The translations under genes and the position numbers were made by a program. A model generated the notes under the pieces. It saw only the letters and a program-made list of their open reading frames with translations. It did not search any database and was not told the origin of the DNA. DNA of 64,000 bases from Pseudarcicella hirudinis (GTDB lineage: Bacteria > Bacteroidota > Bacteroidia > Cytophagales > Spirosomataceae), in NCBI RefSeq assembly GCF_900115665.1, contig NZ_FOXH01000007.1, positions 62,001 through 126,000 of the forward strand, written 5' to 3'. This document shows, in pieces, positions 17,066-25,509 of the stretch. Each line of letters begins with the position of its first letter. The first letter of the stretch is position 1.

Positions 17066-17545
17066 ATGTACGAATTTATTCCTGAGGAAATTCCCCCGCA
17101 AACCGTAATTTTCTCCAAACCCACTGACAATCTGATGCTTCTGTTGGGAGGTCTGGGAGCCTTTCTTTATGTGATTTACTTTTTTGTCCATGCAGAATAC
17201 TGGCTTGGTATTTCCTTCCTTGCATTGAGCTTTATTTTGATCTATACTCATTTAAAAAAGGCTAAATCTACTCCAAAAATTATCCTGACAAACGAAACTT
17301 TTCAGGTAGTCGGACAAGATGCCGTTTCCTGGGCAATAGTACATGGCCTGACCATCAGGTCTGAATCAAAAGGAAACCGGTATTTTGAAACGCTGGTATT
17401 CGTAAATGCCGGAAGAGTTCAGGAAATTCCGATTGCCAGTCTGGACATTACTTCCTGGCACTTTGAAAAACTCATTGAAGTATATCAGGAACGTTTCCGA
17501 GCGCTGCTTCCTGAAGAAGATACTTCGGAGGATTTGCAGGAGTAG
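17066..17545 (+). CDS. small two-helix membrane protein with a PH-like C-terminal domain
   Basis: A 159-residue protein with two hydrophobic helices (about 23-41 and 44-62) separated by a very short turn, then a soluble domain. The soluble part has alternating strands and a closing helix (IILTNETFQVV, VSWAIVHGLTI, YFETLVFVN, IPIASLDIT, then the helix ...FEKLIEVYQERF), the usual order of bacterial PH-like membrane proteins. The C-terminus is acidic (EEDTSEDLQE). Function unknown. It sits between an acyl-CoA dehydrogenase and an amidohydrolase on the same strand, and its start is overlapped by an unusually good inverted repeat. The PH-like call is a structural guess. Confidence 0.7.
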   Translation: MYEFIPEEIPPQTVIFSKPTDNLMLLLGGLGAFLYVIYFFVHAEYWLGISFLALSFILIYTHLKKAKSTPKIILTNETFQVVGQDAVSWAIVHGLTIRSESKGNRYFETLVFVNAGRVQEIPIASLDITSWHFEKLIEVYQERFRALLPEEDTSEDLQE

Positions 17546-17569
17546 ATGCAAGAAATATCCTGCAAATCC
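17530..17569 (+). terminator. inverted repeat at the gene end, possible terminator
   Basis: A 12-bp perfect stem (17530-17541 with 17558-17569) has a 16-base loop and includes the last codons of the upstream frame; the stop codon TAG is in the loop. No immediate T-run follows, though T-rich sequence begins about 17 bases later. It is less certain than other terminators here. Confidence 0.45.
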
Positions 17570-17613
17570 CGTTATAATTCTATTTATCCCTCCTTTTTTA
17601 CTTAAAATTAACC

Positions 17614-18738
17614 ATGAAAAAACTCTTTATCATCGCCATTGCGCTAACGCTTTACCAACATTCCCGGGCCCAGCAAATCAGGGTTGACTTTGAAGAATAT
17701 GAGCCAAAATCAACACTTACCGTTCCTGAAAACCCTAAGAAAAGTGCAAAATTCCCCTTCATTGACGTGCACAATCATCAGTGGGAAATGAACGAGGGGA
17801 AAGACAAACTCGACAAGCTGATTACTGATATGGATAAGTTGAACATGGGAATAATGGTCAACCTGAGCGGAAGAGGCTGGAGTGAAGATCAGGCAAAAAG
17901 TACAGCTATGCTGGCTGATCAGATTCAAAATGTCAGAAAATTCTACCCGGATCGCTTCGTTGTATTTACCAACATAGATTTTTCAAAAATCGGAGAGAAA
18001 GGATGGACTGAAAAAGCAGTTCAGACCCTTAGTGATGATGTTAAACTTCGTGGAGCGCAAGGTCTGAAAATCTATAAAAACCTGGGATTTTCCGTAAAAG
18101 ACCATGACAAAACGGTAAAAGTAGATGATCCTCGTTTGGATCCGATCTGGGCAAAAGCAGGAGAACTTGGCATCCCTGTTCTGATTCATACAGCTGATCC
18201 ATCGTCTTTCTGGCAGCCGCTCGACCGATTCAATGAACGTTGGCTGGAACTTAAGCTGCATCCAAACCGAAAGCGTGACGCCAGTGAAAAAAAGGAATTT
18301 ACCTGGGAGGAATTGCTTGAGCAGCAGCATAATGTTTTCAGGAAACATAAAAATACGACATTCATTAACGCACATATGGGCTGGTACCCGAACAATCTCG
18401 CCAAACTGGACAGTCTGATGGAAGCTTTACCCAATATGTATGTTGAGATCGGTGCCGTAATTGCTGAGCTGGGACGTCAGCCGATTACAGCAAAAAAATT
18501 CTTCGAAAAAAGACAGGATCGCATTCTTTTCGGGAAGGATTCCTGGGTTCCGGAGGAATATGCGACTTATTTCAGGGTTTTGGAAACCACAGATGAATAC
18601 TTTCCATATCATAAAAAATATCATGCTTTCTGGAGAATGTATGGAATGGGTCTGTCAGACGAAGTCCTGAAGAAAGTTTACTATAAAAATGCCCTGAAAA
18701 TTATTCCGGGATTAGACAAAAGTAAATTTCCTTCATAA
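17614..18738 (+). CDS. secreted amidohydrolase-superfamily (TIM-barrel metal-dependent) hydrolase
   Basis: The 374-residue product has a signal peptide (MKKLFIIAIALTLYQ...SRAQ, residues 1-20). The domain has the amidohydrolase_2 signature order: FIDVHNHQW (N-terminal metal HxH), LKIYKNLGF after strand 4, VLIHTADPSSF (metal His), FINAHMGW (another His), and FGKDSW (catalytic Asp). It therefore should be a mononuclear-metal hydrolase or decarboxylase-like enzyme acting in the periplasm. Exported members are common in Cytophagales; their substrates are unknown. The gene is followed by its own hairpin terminator and lies 68 bases from the small membrane-protein gene. Confidence 0.87.
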   Translation: MKKLFIIAIALTLYQHSRAQQIRVDFEEYEPKSTLTVPENPKKSAKFPFIDVHNHQWEMNEGKDKLDKLITDMDKLNMGIMVNLSGRGWSEDQAKSTAMLADQIQNVRKFYPDRFVVFTNIDFSKIGEKGWTEKAVQTLSDDVKLRGAQGLKIYKNLGFSVKDHDKTVKVDDPRLDPIWAKAGELGIPVLIHTADPSSFWQPLDRFNERWLELKLHPNRKRDASEKKEFTWEELLEQQHNVFRKHKNTTFINAHMGWYPNNLAKLDSLMEALPNMYVEIGAVIAELGRQPITAKKFFEKRQDRILFGKDSWVPEEYATYFRVLETTDEYFPYHKKYHAFWRMYGMGLSDEVLKKVYYKNALKIIPGLDKSKFPS

Positions 18739-18769
18739 TTCTATTCTTAAAACAATGTTTTTTACCAAC

Positions 18770-18805
18770 AAACCTGTCAGGAAGCCAATACCTGTCAGGT
18801 TTTTG
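18770..18805 (+). terminator. terminator of the amidohydrolase gene
   Basis: A 12-position stem (18770-18781 with 18791-18802) is interrupted by a single T-T mismatch and followed by TTTGTTTTA. Each arm contains the near-palindrome CCTGTCAGG. Confidence 0.75.
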
Positions 18806-18869
18806 TTTTAATTTTGTGACCATTCAGTAAAATCAATTTGTCAAAAGACGGTTTTGAAAGAAATCTTTC

Positions 18870-20141
18870 ATGGTCTTTTCAACGAAGTTAAATCGAAGTT
18901 CGAAATTGAAAAAGCTATTACTCCACAAAGTCAGTAAGTCTTTCCAAACGGAAATCCCTTTGCCATCTTCAAAATCAGAGTCAAATCGCGCTTTGATAAT
19001 CAATGCTTTAGCTGGCGGAAAAGATAATTTATCAAACCTGGCAGAAGCCCGTGATACCCAGACCATGATGCGTTTACTGGCCTCTGATGATGCCGTAGCA
19101 GATGTGATTGACGCCGGAACAACTATGCGTTTCCTGACAGCCTATTTCGCCATTACAGGACAGCAGAAAACCATGACAGGAACACCAAGAATGTGTGACC
19201 GTCCGATTGGGATTCTTGTTGATGCATTACGCACACTGGGAGCTGAAATTGAATATGTAAAAAATGAAGGGTATCCTCCGTTAAATCTTAAAGGCTTTAA
19301 TTTCTCAGGAAACAACCACCTGAAAATCAGAGGAGATGTAAGCTCTCAATATATTTCGGCTATTTTAATGATTGCTCCTCTGCTTCCGGAAGGATTGGTG
19401 CTTGAAATTACGGGAGAACTTGGTTCTAAGCCATACATTGAAATGACGTTGCAGCAAATGGCTTGTTTTGGCATTGATTTTAAGGCAGACTGGGCTTCAA
19501 AAACGATAACAGTTCCTGCACAAAAATATCAGGCCATTCCTTACGCTATCGAGTCAGACTGGTCAGGAGCAAGTTACTGGTTTACAGTAGTGGCACTTTC
19601 AGAAAACCCCGATGCTTCGCTGGAATTGTTAGGATTAAAAGAAAACTCATTGCAGGGAGATTCAGTGGTTACTCAGATAATGAGCCATTTAGGTGTAAAG
19701 TCAGAATATACAGGAAGAGGTTTTAAACTGACGAAAATTAAGGAAGCTGAGAGTCTCGAATGGGATTTCACTAACTGTCCTGATTTAGCTCAGACTATCT
19801 GCGTGGTAGCTTCTGCAAAAAACATTCCGCTTACTTTAACAGGCATTGAGTCTCTGAAAGTAAAAGAGACTGATCGTATTTTTGCTTTGCAAACGGAACT
19901 GGCTAAAATCGGTGGAAAACTGGTGGAAATCGAAACCAATCATAAATATCTGTTAACAACTGATCAGATCAGCTTTGATAAACCTGCTTTCCATACTTAT
20001 GACGACCATCGCATGGCTATGGCATTTGCCCCGCTGGCATTATCTTATGATGTAATCATTGAAGAACCGGATGTGGTTGTAAAATCCTATCCGAGCTTTT
20101 GGAAACATCTTTCAGCTATTGTTGAAATAGAAGAAATTTAA
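18870..20141 (+). CDS. aroA: 3-phosphoshikimate 1-carboxyvinyltransferase (EPSP synthase)
   Basis: The 423-residue enzyme joins shikimate-3-phosphate to phosphoenolpyruvate, step six of chorismate synthesis. Recognised motifs are LPSSKSESNRALI near the N-terminus (phosphate/PEP-binding lysine), GTTMRFLTAYFA, SSQYISAILM, SDWSGASYW, CPDLAQTICVV, LKVKETDRIFAL and YDDHRMAMAFAP. Length is normal. The ATG at 18870 adds about 12 residues before the point where most family members begin; a TTG at 18906 (LKKLLLHKVSK) would be an alternative start. A TAATTTTG element at 18809-18816 could be its -7 box. No other aro gene is adjacent. Confidence 0.95.
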   Translation: MVFSTKLNRSSKLKKLLLHKVSKSFQTEIPLPSSKSESNRALIINALAGGKDNLSNLAEARDTQTMMRLLASDDAVADVIDAGTTMRFLTAYFAITGQQKTMTGTPRMCDRPIGILVDALRTLGAEIEYVKNEGYPPLNLKGFNFSGNNHLKIRGDVSSQYISAILMIAPLLPEGLVLEITGELGSKPYIEMTLQQMACFGIDFKADWASKTITVPAQKYQAIPYAIESDWSGASYWFTVVALSENPDASLELLGLKENSLQGDSVVTQIMSHLGVKSEYTGRGFKLTKIKEAESLEWDFTNCPDLAQTICVVASAKNIPLTLTGIESLKVKETDRIFALQTELAKIGGKLVEIETNHKYLLTTDQISFDKPAFHTYDDHRMAMAFAPLALSYDVIIEEPDVVVKSYPSFWKHLSAIVEIEEI

Positions 20142-20152
20142 CAGTGAATACT

Positions 20153-20182
20153 ATCCCCGAAAGGCTTTTCGGGGATTTTTTG
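20153..20182 (+). terminator. aroA intrinsic terminator
   Basis: A 10-bp perfect stem (20153-20162 with 20167-20176), a GGCT loop and a T-run to 20181. It begins 12 bases after the aroA stop codon. Confidence 0.92.
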
Positions 20183-20193
20183 TTCCTCGTGTT

Positions 20194-20228
20194 CCCCGTG
20201 TTCTGTGGCCGTCCCCGTGTTCTGTGGC
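20194..20228. repeat. 16-base tandem direct repeat
   Basis: The 16-mer CCCCGTGTTCTGTGGC occurs at 20194-20209 and exactly again at 20213-20228, separated by three bases. It lies directly after the aroA terminator. Confidence 0.85.
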
Positions 20229-20309
20229 TCACGGAACACTTGTTTTGATATGTACTCATACACTGTATAACACAACACATGGGGCAAAAATTTTAATAAC
20301 AATAATCCT

Positions 20310-20339
20310 ATCCCTGAAAGTTTTCTCAGGGATTTTTTA
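20310..20339 (+). terminator. second, sequence-related terminator hairpin
   Basis: An 8-bp stem (20310-20317 with 20326-20333) with an 8-base loop and a T-run. Its sequence CTATCCCTGAAAG...CAGGGATTTTTT closely mirrors the aroA terminator 157 bases upstream. Confidence 0.75.
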
Positions 20340-20591
20340 TTTTCAGGCTTTAAATCAACCTGAAATCTGATATTTTCCATGAAAATCGGGGAAATCCGCC
20401 ATTTTTTACCTTCATTGGCAGACAGTTCAAAAATGGTTTTTAGCTATATTTGATAACAATATGCCGGAAAGCATGGTTTGCATTAAAATTTCCAGCCTGA
20501 ATCCCATCTGATATCATCAGGTTTAAAGCATAATTATACCAAAATCAAGTTTATTCACCATTTTTTAACATCCTAAAATTTATCCTCAAAA

Positions 20592-21893
20592 ATGAAAAAG
20601 TTCCTTTTTTCAGCTTCCATTCTGGCGATGCTTGCAGGAGTTTCTTTTAACTCTTCAGCCAATCCCATTAAAGAAGCACCAAAAGCCTCAAAAAAACTAA
20701 AAGCCGATCCTAATAACGGAGGAATAAAACTTCCAAAAGGTTTCGGAGCCATTGTCGTTTCGGAAGGAGTCGGAGAAGCAAGACATATTGCTGTAAGCTC
20801 AAAAGGTGATATCTATGTAAAACTTCAGAAACTTGTAAACGGAAAAGGAAATATCCTGCTTCAAGACCTGAATGGTGACGGAAAAGCTGATGTTACCAAA
20901 TCTTTCGGAAATTATACCGGAACAGGTATGGCTATCTCTAACGGGTATTTATATGCTTCTTCTGATACCTCCGTTTATCGTTATGCTTTAAAAAATGGTC
21001 TGGTCGATGAAAATGCAAAACCGGAAACCATCATTACCGGATTAGAGTTTTACCGTGAACATTCTTCGAAGCCAATTGCTTTGGATGATAAAGGGAATCT
21101 GTACGTAACTTTCGGTGCTCCTTCAAATGCTTGTCAGGAGAAAAACAGAGTTAAAGATTCTCCGGGAATGGACCCTTGCCCGATTTTGGATTGGCATGGA
21201 GGAATCTGGAAATTTGATGCCAACAAATTGAATCAAAAGCATTCAGATGGCGTGCGTTACGCAACAGGCTTACGTAACTGCGTTGCCCTGGACTGGAACA
21301 AAGAAGTGGGAGAATTGTATGCTTTACAACATGGTCGCGACCAGTTAAGCTATTTATATCCTGAATTGTACAATGATGAGAAAAGCGCTGAACTACCTTC
21401 AGAAGAGTTTTTTCAGGTAAAAGAAGGTTCTGATTTCGGCTGGCCTTATTGTTATTACGATCACCTGCAGGGCAAAAAAATCCTTGCTCCTGAATATGGC
21501 GGGGATGGTAAAAAACAAGGCAGATGTGCTGATAAAGGACAGCCGATTATGGCATTCCCGGGTCATTATGCTCCAAATGATTTACTTTTTTATACAGGGA
21601 ATCTATTTCCTGCAAGATATAAAAATGGTGCATTTGTATGCTTTCATGGTTCATGGAACCGTTTTCCATTAAATCAGCAAGGATATTTTGTAGCCTTTAT
21701 TCCTTTCGGAAAAGACGGTAAACCTTCCGGTAAATATGAAGTATTTGCACAGGGATTTGCCGGAGTAAATCCGATCAAGAGTTCAGGAGATGCCAAGCAT
21801 CGTCCAATGGGCCTGGCTCAGGGTGCTGATGGTTCTTTATACATTACAGACTCTGTAAAAGGCAAAATCTGGAGAGTTATCACTCAAAAGTAA
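20592..21893 (+). CDS. secreted PQQ-dependent sugar dehydrogenase-like beta-propeller protein
   Basis: The 433-residue product has a signal peptide (MKKFLFSASILAMLAG...SSAN, cut near residue 23). The mature protein has the repeats of the L-sorbosone/glucose dehydrogenase GSDH fold: LPKGFGAIVVSEGVGEARHI, ILLQDLNGDGKAD, LYASSDTSVYRY, FYREHSSKPIALD, YATGLRNCVALDW, SDFGWPYCYYDH, FVCFHGSWNR and a closing HRPMGLAQGADGSLYITDS. Known relatives bind PQQ or act as aldose-sugar dehydrogenases; several metal- and PQQ-contacting histidines and arginines appear conserved (the ARH, YREH and FHGSWNR segments). No pqq synthesis genes occur in the window, so it may use imported PQQ or another cofactor. It has strong bidirectional termination downstream. 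Confidence 0.82.
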   Translation: MKKFLFSASILAMLAGVSFNSSANPIKEAPKASKKLKADPNNGGIKLPKGFGAIVVSEGVGEARHIAVSSKGDIYVKLQKLVNGKGNILLQDLNGDGKADVTKSFGNYTGTGMAISNGYLYASSDTSVYRYALKNGLVDENAKPETIITGLEFYREHSSKPIALDDKGNLYVTFGAPSNACQEKNRVKDSPGMDPCPILDWHGGIWKFDANKLNQKHSDGVRYATGLRNCVALDWNKEVGELYALQHGRDQLSYLYPELYNDEKSAELPSEEFFQVKEGSDFGWPYCYYDHLQGKKILAPEYGGDGKKQGRCADKGQPIMAFPGHYAPNDLLFYTGNLFPARYKNGAFVCFHGSWNRFPLNQQGYFVAFIPFGKDGKPSGKYEVFAQGFAGVNPIKSSGDAKHRPMGLAQGADGSLYITDSVKGKIWRVITQK

Positions 21894-21910
21894 TTTGCAG
21901 GCAGCCATAA

Positions 21911-21948
21911 CAAAAAAGCGTCAGAGAAGTCTCTCTGACGCTTTTTTG
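21911..21948. terminator. bidirectional terminator
   Basis: A 17-bp perfect stem (21911-21927 with 21932-21948) with an AGTC loop and A/T-rich outer arms giving T-runs in both directions. It lies between the convergent genes ending at 21893 and 22015. Confidence 0.95.
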
Positions 21949-22014
21949 TTACTTAATATTTTCCAAATCTCCGCTTCTGTCGTTATAAACGATAAACGGG
22001 CGAAGATCATTTAA

Positions 22015-22590
22015 CTAATTACCTCTGGCAGATTGCAAGGAGGAAATCTTAGTTTTAGCCAGTTCAAATGCTCCGAACATTACTCCTGAAAAAAGCAGAT
22101 TACTGATTAAAGAGTTTTTCAAAAATGGCAATGCCATTGTATAACAGGTAACTAATCCCTCAAATGTTTTAGGATATAATTGCTTCTCTCCTGCCCATAC
22201 TCCGAAGTTCGAAACAATAAAAAACACTAAAGTTCCTGCAAGATTCGCAAATAAAAGATTTGTAAGACTCACTTTTTTCAACATCAGAATACCTACACTT
22301 ACCAAAGCTATGAAGCTGATAAATACCCATTTTTCAAATCCGAAAGAAAATGTCGGGTAATACGCTTTATATACTACATTATTCAATACCAGATTTGAAA
22401 GCCAGAGAGCAATGATTGGTACAAGATATGACCAGCGCTTATCTACAAAATAAGCCCCGCCAAACAATGCCATAGCACCGACAGGTGAGAAATTGGCCAT
22501 TGATGGTGTTAAAAACAGAAAACGGCTAAGTGCTGCTAATCCAATCATTAAGACCAGCAGGCTAAAACGGGGAGTAATGGTATTTTTCAT
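22015..22590 (-). CDS. DUF6580-type membrane protein, putative transporter component
   Basis: The ATG at 22590 gives 191 residues; an upstream extension to 22677 is in frame but is cysteine-rich and unlike a membrane protein start. The product has about five hydrophobic helices. The N-terminal segment ALSRFLFLTPSMANFSPVGAMALFGGAYF is the recognisable signature of the DUF6580 putative transport family, which resembles ECF-type substrate-binding membrane subunits. A substrate is not known. It is convergent with the PQQ-like gene and divergent from purK; the 295-base gap to purK shows no clear riboswitch. Confidence 0.75.
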   Translation of the reverse strand: MKNTITPRFSLLVLMIGLAALSRFLFLTPSMANFSPVGAMALFGGAYFVDKRWSYLVPIIALWLSNLVLNNVVYKAYYPTFSFGFEKWVFISFIALVSVGILMLKKVSLTNLLFANLAGTLVFFIVSNFGVWAGEKQLYPKTFEGLVTCYTMALPFLKNSLISNLLFSGVMFGAFELAKTKISSLQSARGN

Positions 22591-22885
22591 ATTTTTATTC
22601 TGATTAAACAGATTACAATTTCCGTAGATTTCTTTCAAATATACAAATCTGTTTCCAAAAAAACACCTCAGAAACAAACGATTCCAAACGAGAAAATTCT
22701 ATTCATAAACCATTAACAGACAACACTTTATCAAAAATAACAATACTAAATCAATCGTATGAAATTTGAAAAATCTGATAACCGGAAACTATCTATTATG
22801 TACAAATTTAGTGAAGGTTTCGGGAATTCGCAGTAATTTTACCCTAAAATTCCCTCCACACGACTTTTAAATCGTGCTTACAATT

Positions 22886-24028
22886 ATGTCGATATTTTCT
22901 TCAGACTTCAAATTAGGTCTTTTAGGTGGCGGTCAGCTTGGTAGAATGCTACTTCAGGCAGCCATCGATTTAGATGTTCATGTCAAATGCCTTGACCCGG
23001 ATCCGGAAGCACCCTGTCATAAAATTGCTTCTGAGTTTATTCAGGGATCTTTTCAGGATTTTGATACTGTTTATGCCTTCGGTCAGGACTGCCAGGTAAT
23101 AACTATTGAAATTGAAAATGTTAATCTTGAAGCCCTTGAAAAGCTTCAGGCAGAAGGGAAAAAGGTTTTCCCGCAACCGGAAGTAATCAGAATTATTCAG
23201 GATAAACGTATCCAGAAACAATTTTATCTTGATAACAATCTGCCTACCGCAGATTTTGTACTGACAGATTCTATTGAAGATATTCGTAAAAATATCGGTT
23301 TTCTTCCTGCTTTTAACAAACTGGGAAAAGGTGGATATGATGGAAAAGGTGTTCAGAAATTAACTACCGAAGCAGATCTGTCTCTCGCTTTTACTCAGCC
23401 AAGTCTTTTGGAGAAAGCCATTGATTTTGAAAAGGAAATTGCCATTATTACCGCCAGAAACGAACAGGGGGAAGTGAAATTATTTCCGACAGTTGAAATG
23501 GTTTTTAATCCGGTTCATAACCTTGTGGAATATCTTTTTGCCCCGGCAGAAATTTCGGAAGATATTCTCAAACAAGCTCAGGAAATTGCCCGAAATGTTA
23601 CTGAAAAACTGGGTATTGTCGGATTACTGGCTGTTGAAATGTTCGTTACACAGGATGGTAAAGTATTGATTAACGAGGTCGCTCCGCGTACACACAACAG
23701 CGGGCATCATACTATCCGTGCCAATCATACCTCTCAGTTTGAGCAGCATCTGAGAGCCGTTCTGAGTTTACCACTCGGAGATACCACTGCTCATTCCAAG
23801 GCAGCAATGGTAAATCTTCTGGGAGAAGACGGATACTCAGGGGAATCGAAATATGTCGGGATGAAAGAAACCCTGGCGATTGAAGGCGTTTACCCTTTCC
23901 TTTACGGTAAAAAAACAACCAAACCTTTCCGTAAAATGGGACATATTACACTTGTTGATAACAATCTGGAAACCCTGAAACAAAAAGTTTCTCAGGTTCA
24001 GCATTTGTTAAAAGTAATCAGTGAATAA
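22886..24028 (+). CDS. purK: 5-(carboxyamino)imidazole ribonucleotide synthase
   Basis: The ATG at 22886 gives 380 residues; a GTG 12 bases upstream is a less likely start. This ATP-grasp enzyme carboxylates AIR with bicarbonate in purine synthesis. Seen motifs: LGLLGGGQLGRMLLQAA at the N-terminus, IIQDKRIQKQF, LGKGGYDGKGV (ATP-grasp lid), FEKEIAIITAR, and the metal-binding INEVAPRTHNSGHHT with FEQHLRAVLSLPLG. Length is normal. purE, encoding the next enzyme, lies 123 bases downstream on the same strand, so the two steps are encoded together. Confidence 0.96.
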   Translation: MSIFSSDFKLGLLGGGQLGRMLLQAAIDLDVHVKCLDPDPEAPCHKIASEFIQGSFQDFDTVYAFGQDCQVITIEIENVNLEALEKLQAEGKKVFPQPEVIRIIQDKRIQKQFYLDNNLPTADFVLTDSIEDIRKNIGFLPAFNKLGKGGYDGKGVQKLTTEADLSLAFTQPSLLEKAIDFEKEIAIITARNEQGEVKLFPTVEMVFNPVHNLVEYLFAPAEISEDILKQAQEIARNVTEKLGIVGLLAVEMFVTQDGKVLINEVAPRTHNSGHHTIRANHTSQFEQHLRAVLSLPLGDTTAHSKAAMVNLLGEDGYSGESKYVGMKETLAIEGVYPFLYGKKTTKPFRKMGHITLVDNNLETLKQKVSQVQHLLKVISE

Positions 24029-24151
24029 AATCCGGAGGAAAAATGGCTTTTTCACATCTGAACAGGTAGTTGCCTTTCAGAAAAAGACATACCGTTAACT
24101 CTTTTATTAATTTTCAAAAAATACAGACGAAGGACATTCGTTTTTACAATT

Positions 24152-24637
24152 ATGATCGGAATCATTATGGGCAGTATTTCAGACTTGAAAGTCATGCAAG
24201 AAGCTGCCGACATTTGTAAAGAATTTGGAATAGCCTATGAAATTGACATTGTTTCGGCCCATCGTACACCTTTAAAAATGGTTGAATATGCCAATTCTGC
24301 AAGAGACAGGGGAATCAAAGTAATTATTGCCGGAGCCGGAGGAGCTGCCCATTTACCGGGTATGGTTGCTTCTGTAACCACTTTACCTGTAATTGGTGTT
24401 CCGGTAAAATCTTCCAATTCAATTGATGGCTGGGATTCTGTACTTTCAATCCTCCAGATGCCTTCCGGTGTGCCTGTGGCAACTGTTGCACTAAACGGCG
24501 CTAAAAATGCCGGGATTCTGGCAGTACAAATGATAGGAATTGAAGACAAGGACGTTGCTGATAAATTACAGGTATATAAAAAGCAGTTACAGGAAAAAGT
24601 AGATGATATGGTTCAGGAGCTAAAGAATAAAAGCTAG
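24152..24637 (+). CDS. purE: 5-(carboxyamino)imidazole ribonucleotide mutase
   Basis: The 161-residue enzyme converts N5-CAIR (made by PurK) to CAIR. It has the class I PurE motifs MGSISDLKVMQEA, SAHRTPLKM, VIIAGAGGAAHLPGMVAS, PVIGVPVKS and LSILQMPSGVPVATVAL. Length and motif order are typical of the bacterial mutase; the separate class II enzyme works without PurK, so having both genes together agrees with class I. A lysine/glutamine-rich C-terminal helix completes the protein. The gap to the LysM gene downstream is 88 bases. Confidence 0.97.
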   Translation: MIGIIMGSISDLKVMQEAADICKEFGIAYEIDIVSAHRTPLKMVEYANSARDRGIKVIIAGAGGAAHLPGMVASVTTLPVIGVPVKSSNSIDGWDSVLSILQMPSGVPVATVALNGAKNAGILAVQMIGIEDKDVADKLQVYKKQLQEKVDDMVQELKNKS

Positions 24638-24725
24638 AAATCTACAGCTATTTTTATTGAAAATTTTCATTTGTCATTCTAAATTCTTAATTTTTTGAAG
24701 GAAACTTCCCAAATCTGAATTACTC

Positions 24726-25430
24726 ATGAACGAAGACAAACCCCGCAACCCAAAACCACAGGAAGAGGCATCAAAATTACCTTTGATCACTTTAGGCGTA
24801 CTGGTTGCCATTATCGCTGCACTTTTATACCTGGGATGGCAGTATTTAAGTGATGATTCTGTCACTGCTAATGATCTCACCAATACAAAAGTAGATACAG
24901 TTGCTATCGGCACCAGAAGTACCGATGACTTACCTGTTGTTGCTACCAATGATCCGGAGGAACCTTCAAAGGACAAATCGGATAAGAAAAAAGATGCTGC
25001 TACTGAAAAAGACAAAAAAGCTGCTGAAAAAACCGAAAAGAAAAAAGACGAGGTTAAGAAACCTGAGCCAAAGAAAGAAGAACCTTCTTCTGAAAAAGCA
25101 ACCGCCTCAGATAAGATTTTAGATGCTCCCGGAGAAATAATCACCCATACTGTGCAGTCAGGGGAAACGTTTTATGGTATTGCCAACAGATATAACTTAA
25201 AGTGGGAAGCCCTTCAAAAGCTGAACCCTACCGTGAAACCCGAAGGAATTAAAATCGGAGTCACTAAATTAAAGGTTAAGGTTAAAGCAATTCATACTGT
25301 CGGACCGGGTGATGTATTAAGAGTTGTCGCTCAAAAATATGGTATCAGTAAGCAATTGCTGATGCAGGCAAATAAAAAGACACGGGATATTTCAGAAAGA
25401 GGTGAAAAGCTGATTATCCCTTTGAAATAG
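24726..25430 (+). CDS. membrane-anchored protein with two LysM domains
   Basis: The 234-residue protein has a short cytoplasmic N-terminus, one transmembrane helix (about 20-42), a highly charged Lys/Glu/Asp linker (about 75-130) and two LysM repeats. The first (about 138-182) is HTVQSGETFYGIANRYNL...LNP; the second (about 190-233) is HTVGPGDVLRVVAQKYGI...LIIPLK. LysM binds peptidoglycan glycan strands, so it probably tethers the inner membrane to the wall or scaffolds cell-wall enzymes. There is no catalytic domain. The lysine-rich linker explains a long but false open frame on the opposite strand. It follows purE and ends at a strong terminator. Confidence 0.9.
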   Translation: MNEDKPRNPKPQEEASKLPLITLGVLVAIIAALLYLGWQYLSDDSVTANDLTNTKVDTVAIGTRSTDDLPVVATNDPEEPSKDKSDKKKDAATEKDKKAAEKTEKKKDEVKKPEPKKEEPSSEKATASDKILDAPGEIITHTVQSGETFYGIANRYNLKWEALQKLNPTVKPEGIKIGVTKLKVKVKAIHTVGPGDVLRVVAQKYGISKQLLMQANKKTRDISERGEKLIIPLK

Positions 25431-25451
25431 TTTATCCGAAGATTTACTCAT

Positions 25452-25492
25452 AAAAAAGCCCGTTGTCCGATAAAGTGACAACGGGCTTTTTT
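25452..25492. terminator. bidirectional terminator
   Basis: A 16-bp stem (25452-25467 with 25477-25492) with a 9-base loop, an A-run on the left and a T-run on the right. It separates the LysM gene from the convergent peptidase gene ending at 25510. Confidence 0.95.
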
Positions 25493-25509
25493 TATGCAGG
25501 ATGAACTGA

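Larger units (their letters stand above)
20142..20591. other. intergenic region with tandem terminators and repeats
   Basis: No gene lies in these 450 bases. They hold two related terminator hairpins (20153-20182 and 20310-20339), a 16-base direct repeat (20194-20209 and 20213-20228), a small inverted repeat (20341-20347 with 20359-20365), and a TATATTTG element at 20445-20452 that may be the -7 box of the next gene. Confidence 0.6.

Noticed and set aside
17983-18624. Several minus-strand frames inside the amidohydrolase gene
   Set aside because: They are antisense shadows of a clear coding sequence with conserved metal-site motifs.
20194-20228. Short tandem repeat considered as a CRISPR unit
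   Set aside because: Only two 16-base copies with a 3-base gap; no array, spacers or cas genes.
24674-25144. A 156-codon open frame on the minus strand, opposite the LysM gene
   Set aside because: It is the complement of the Lys/Glu-rich linker of the LysM protein, giving a Ser/Phe-rich artefact with no homology pattern.
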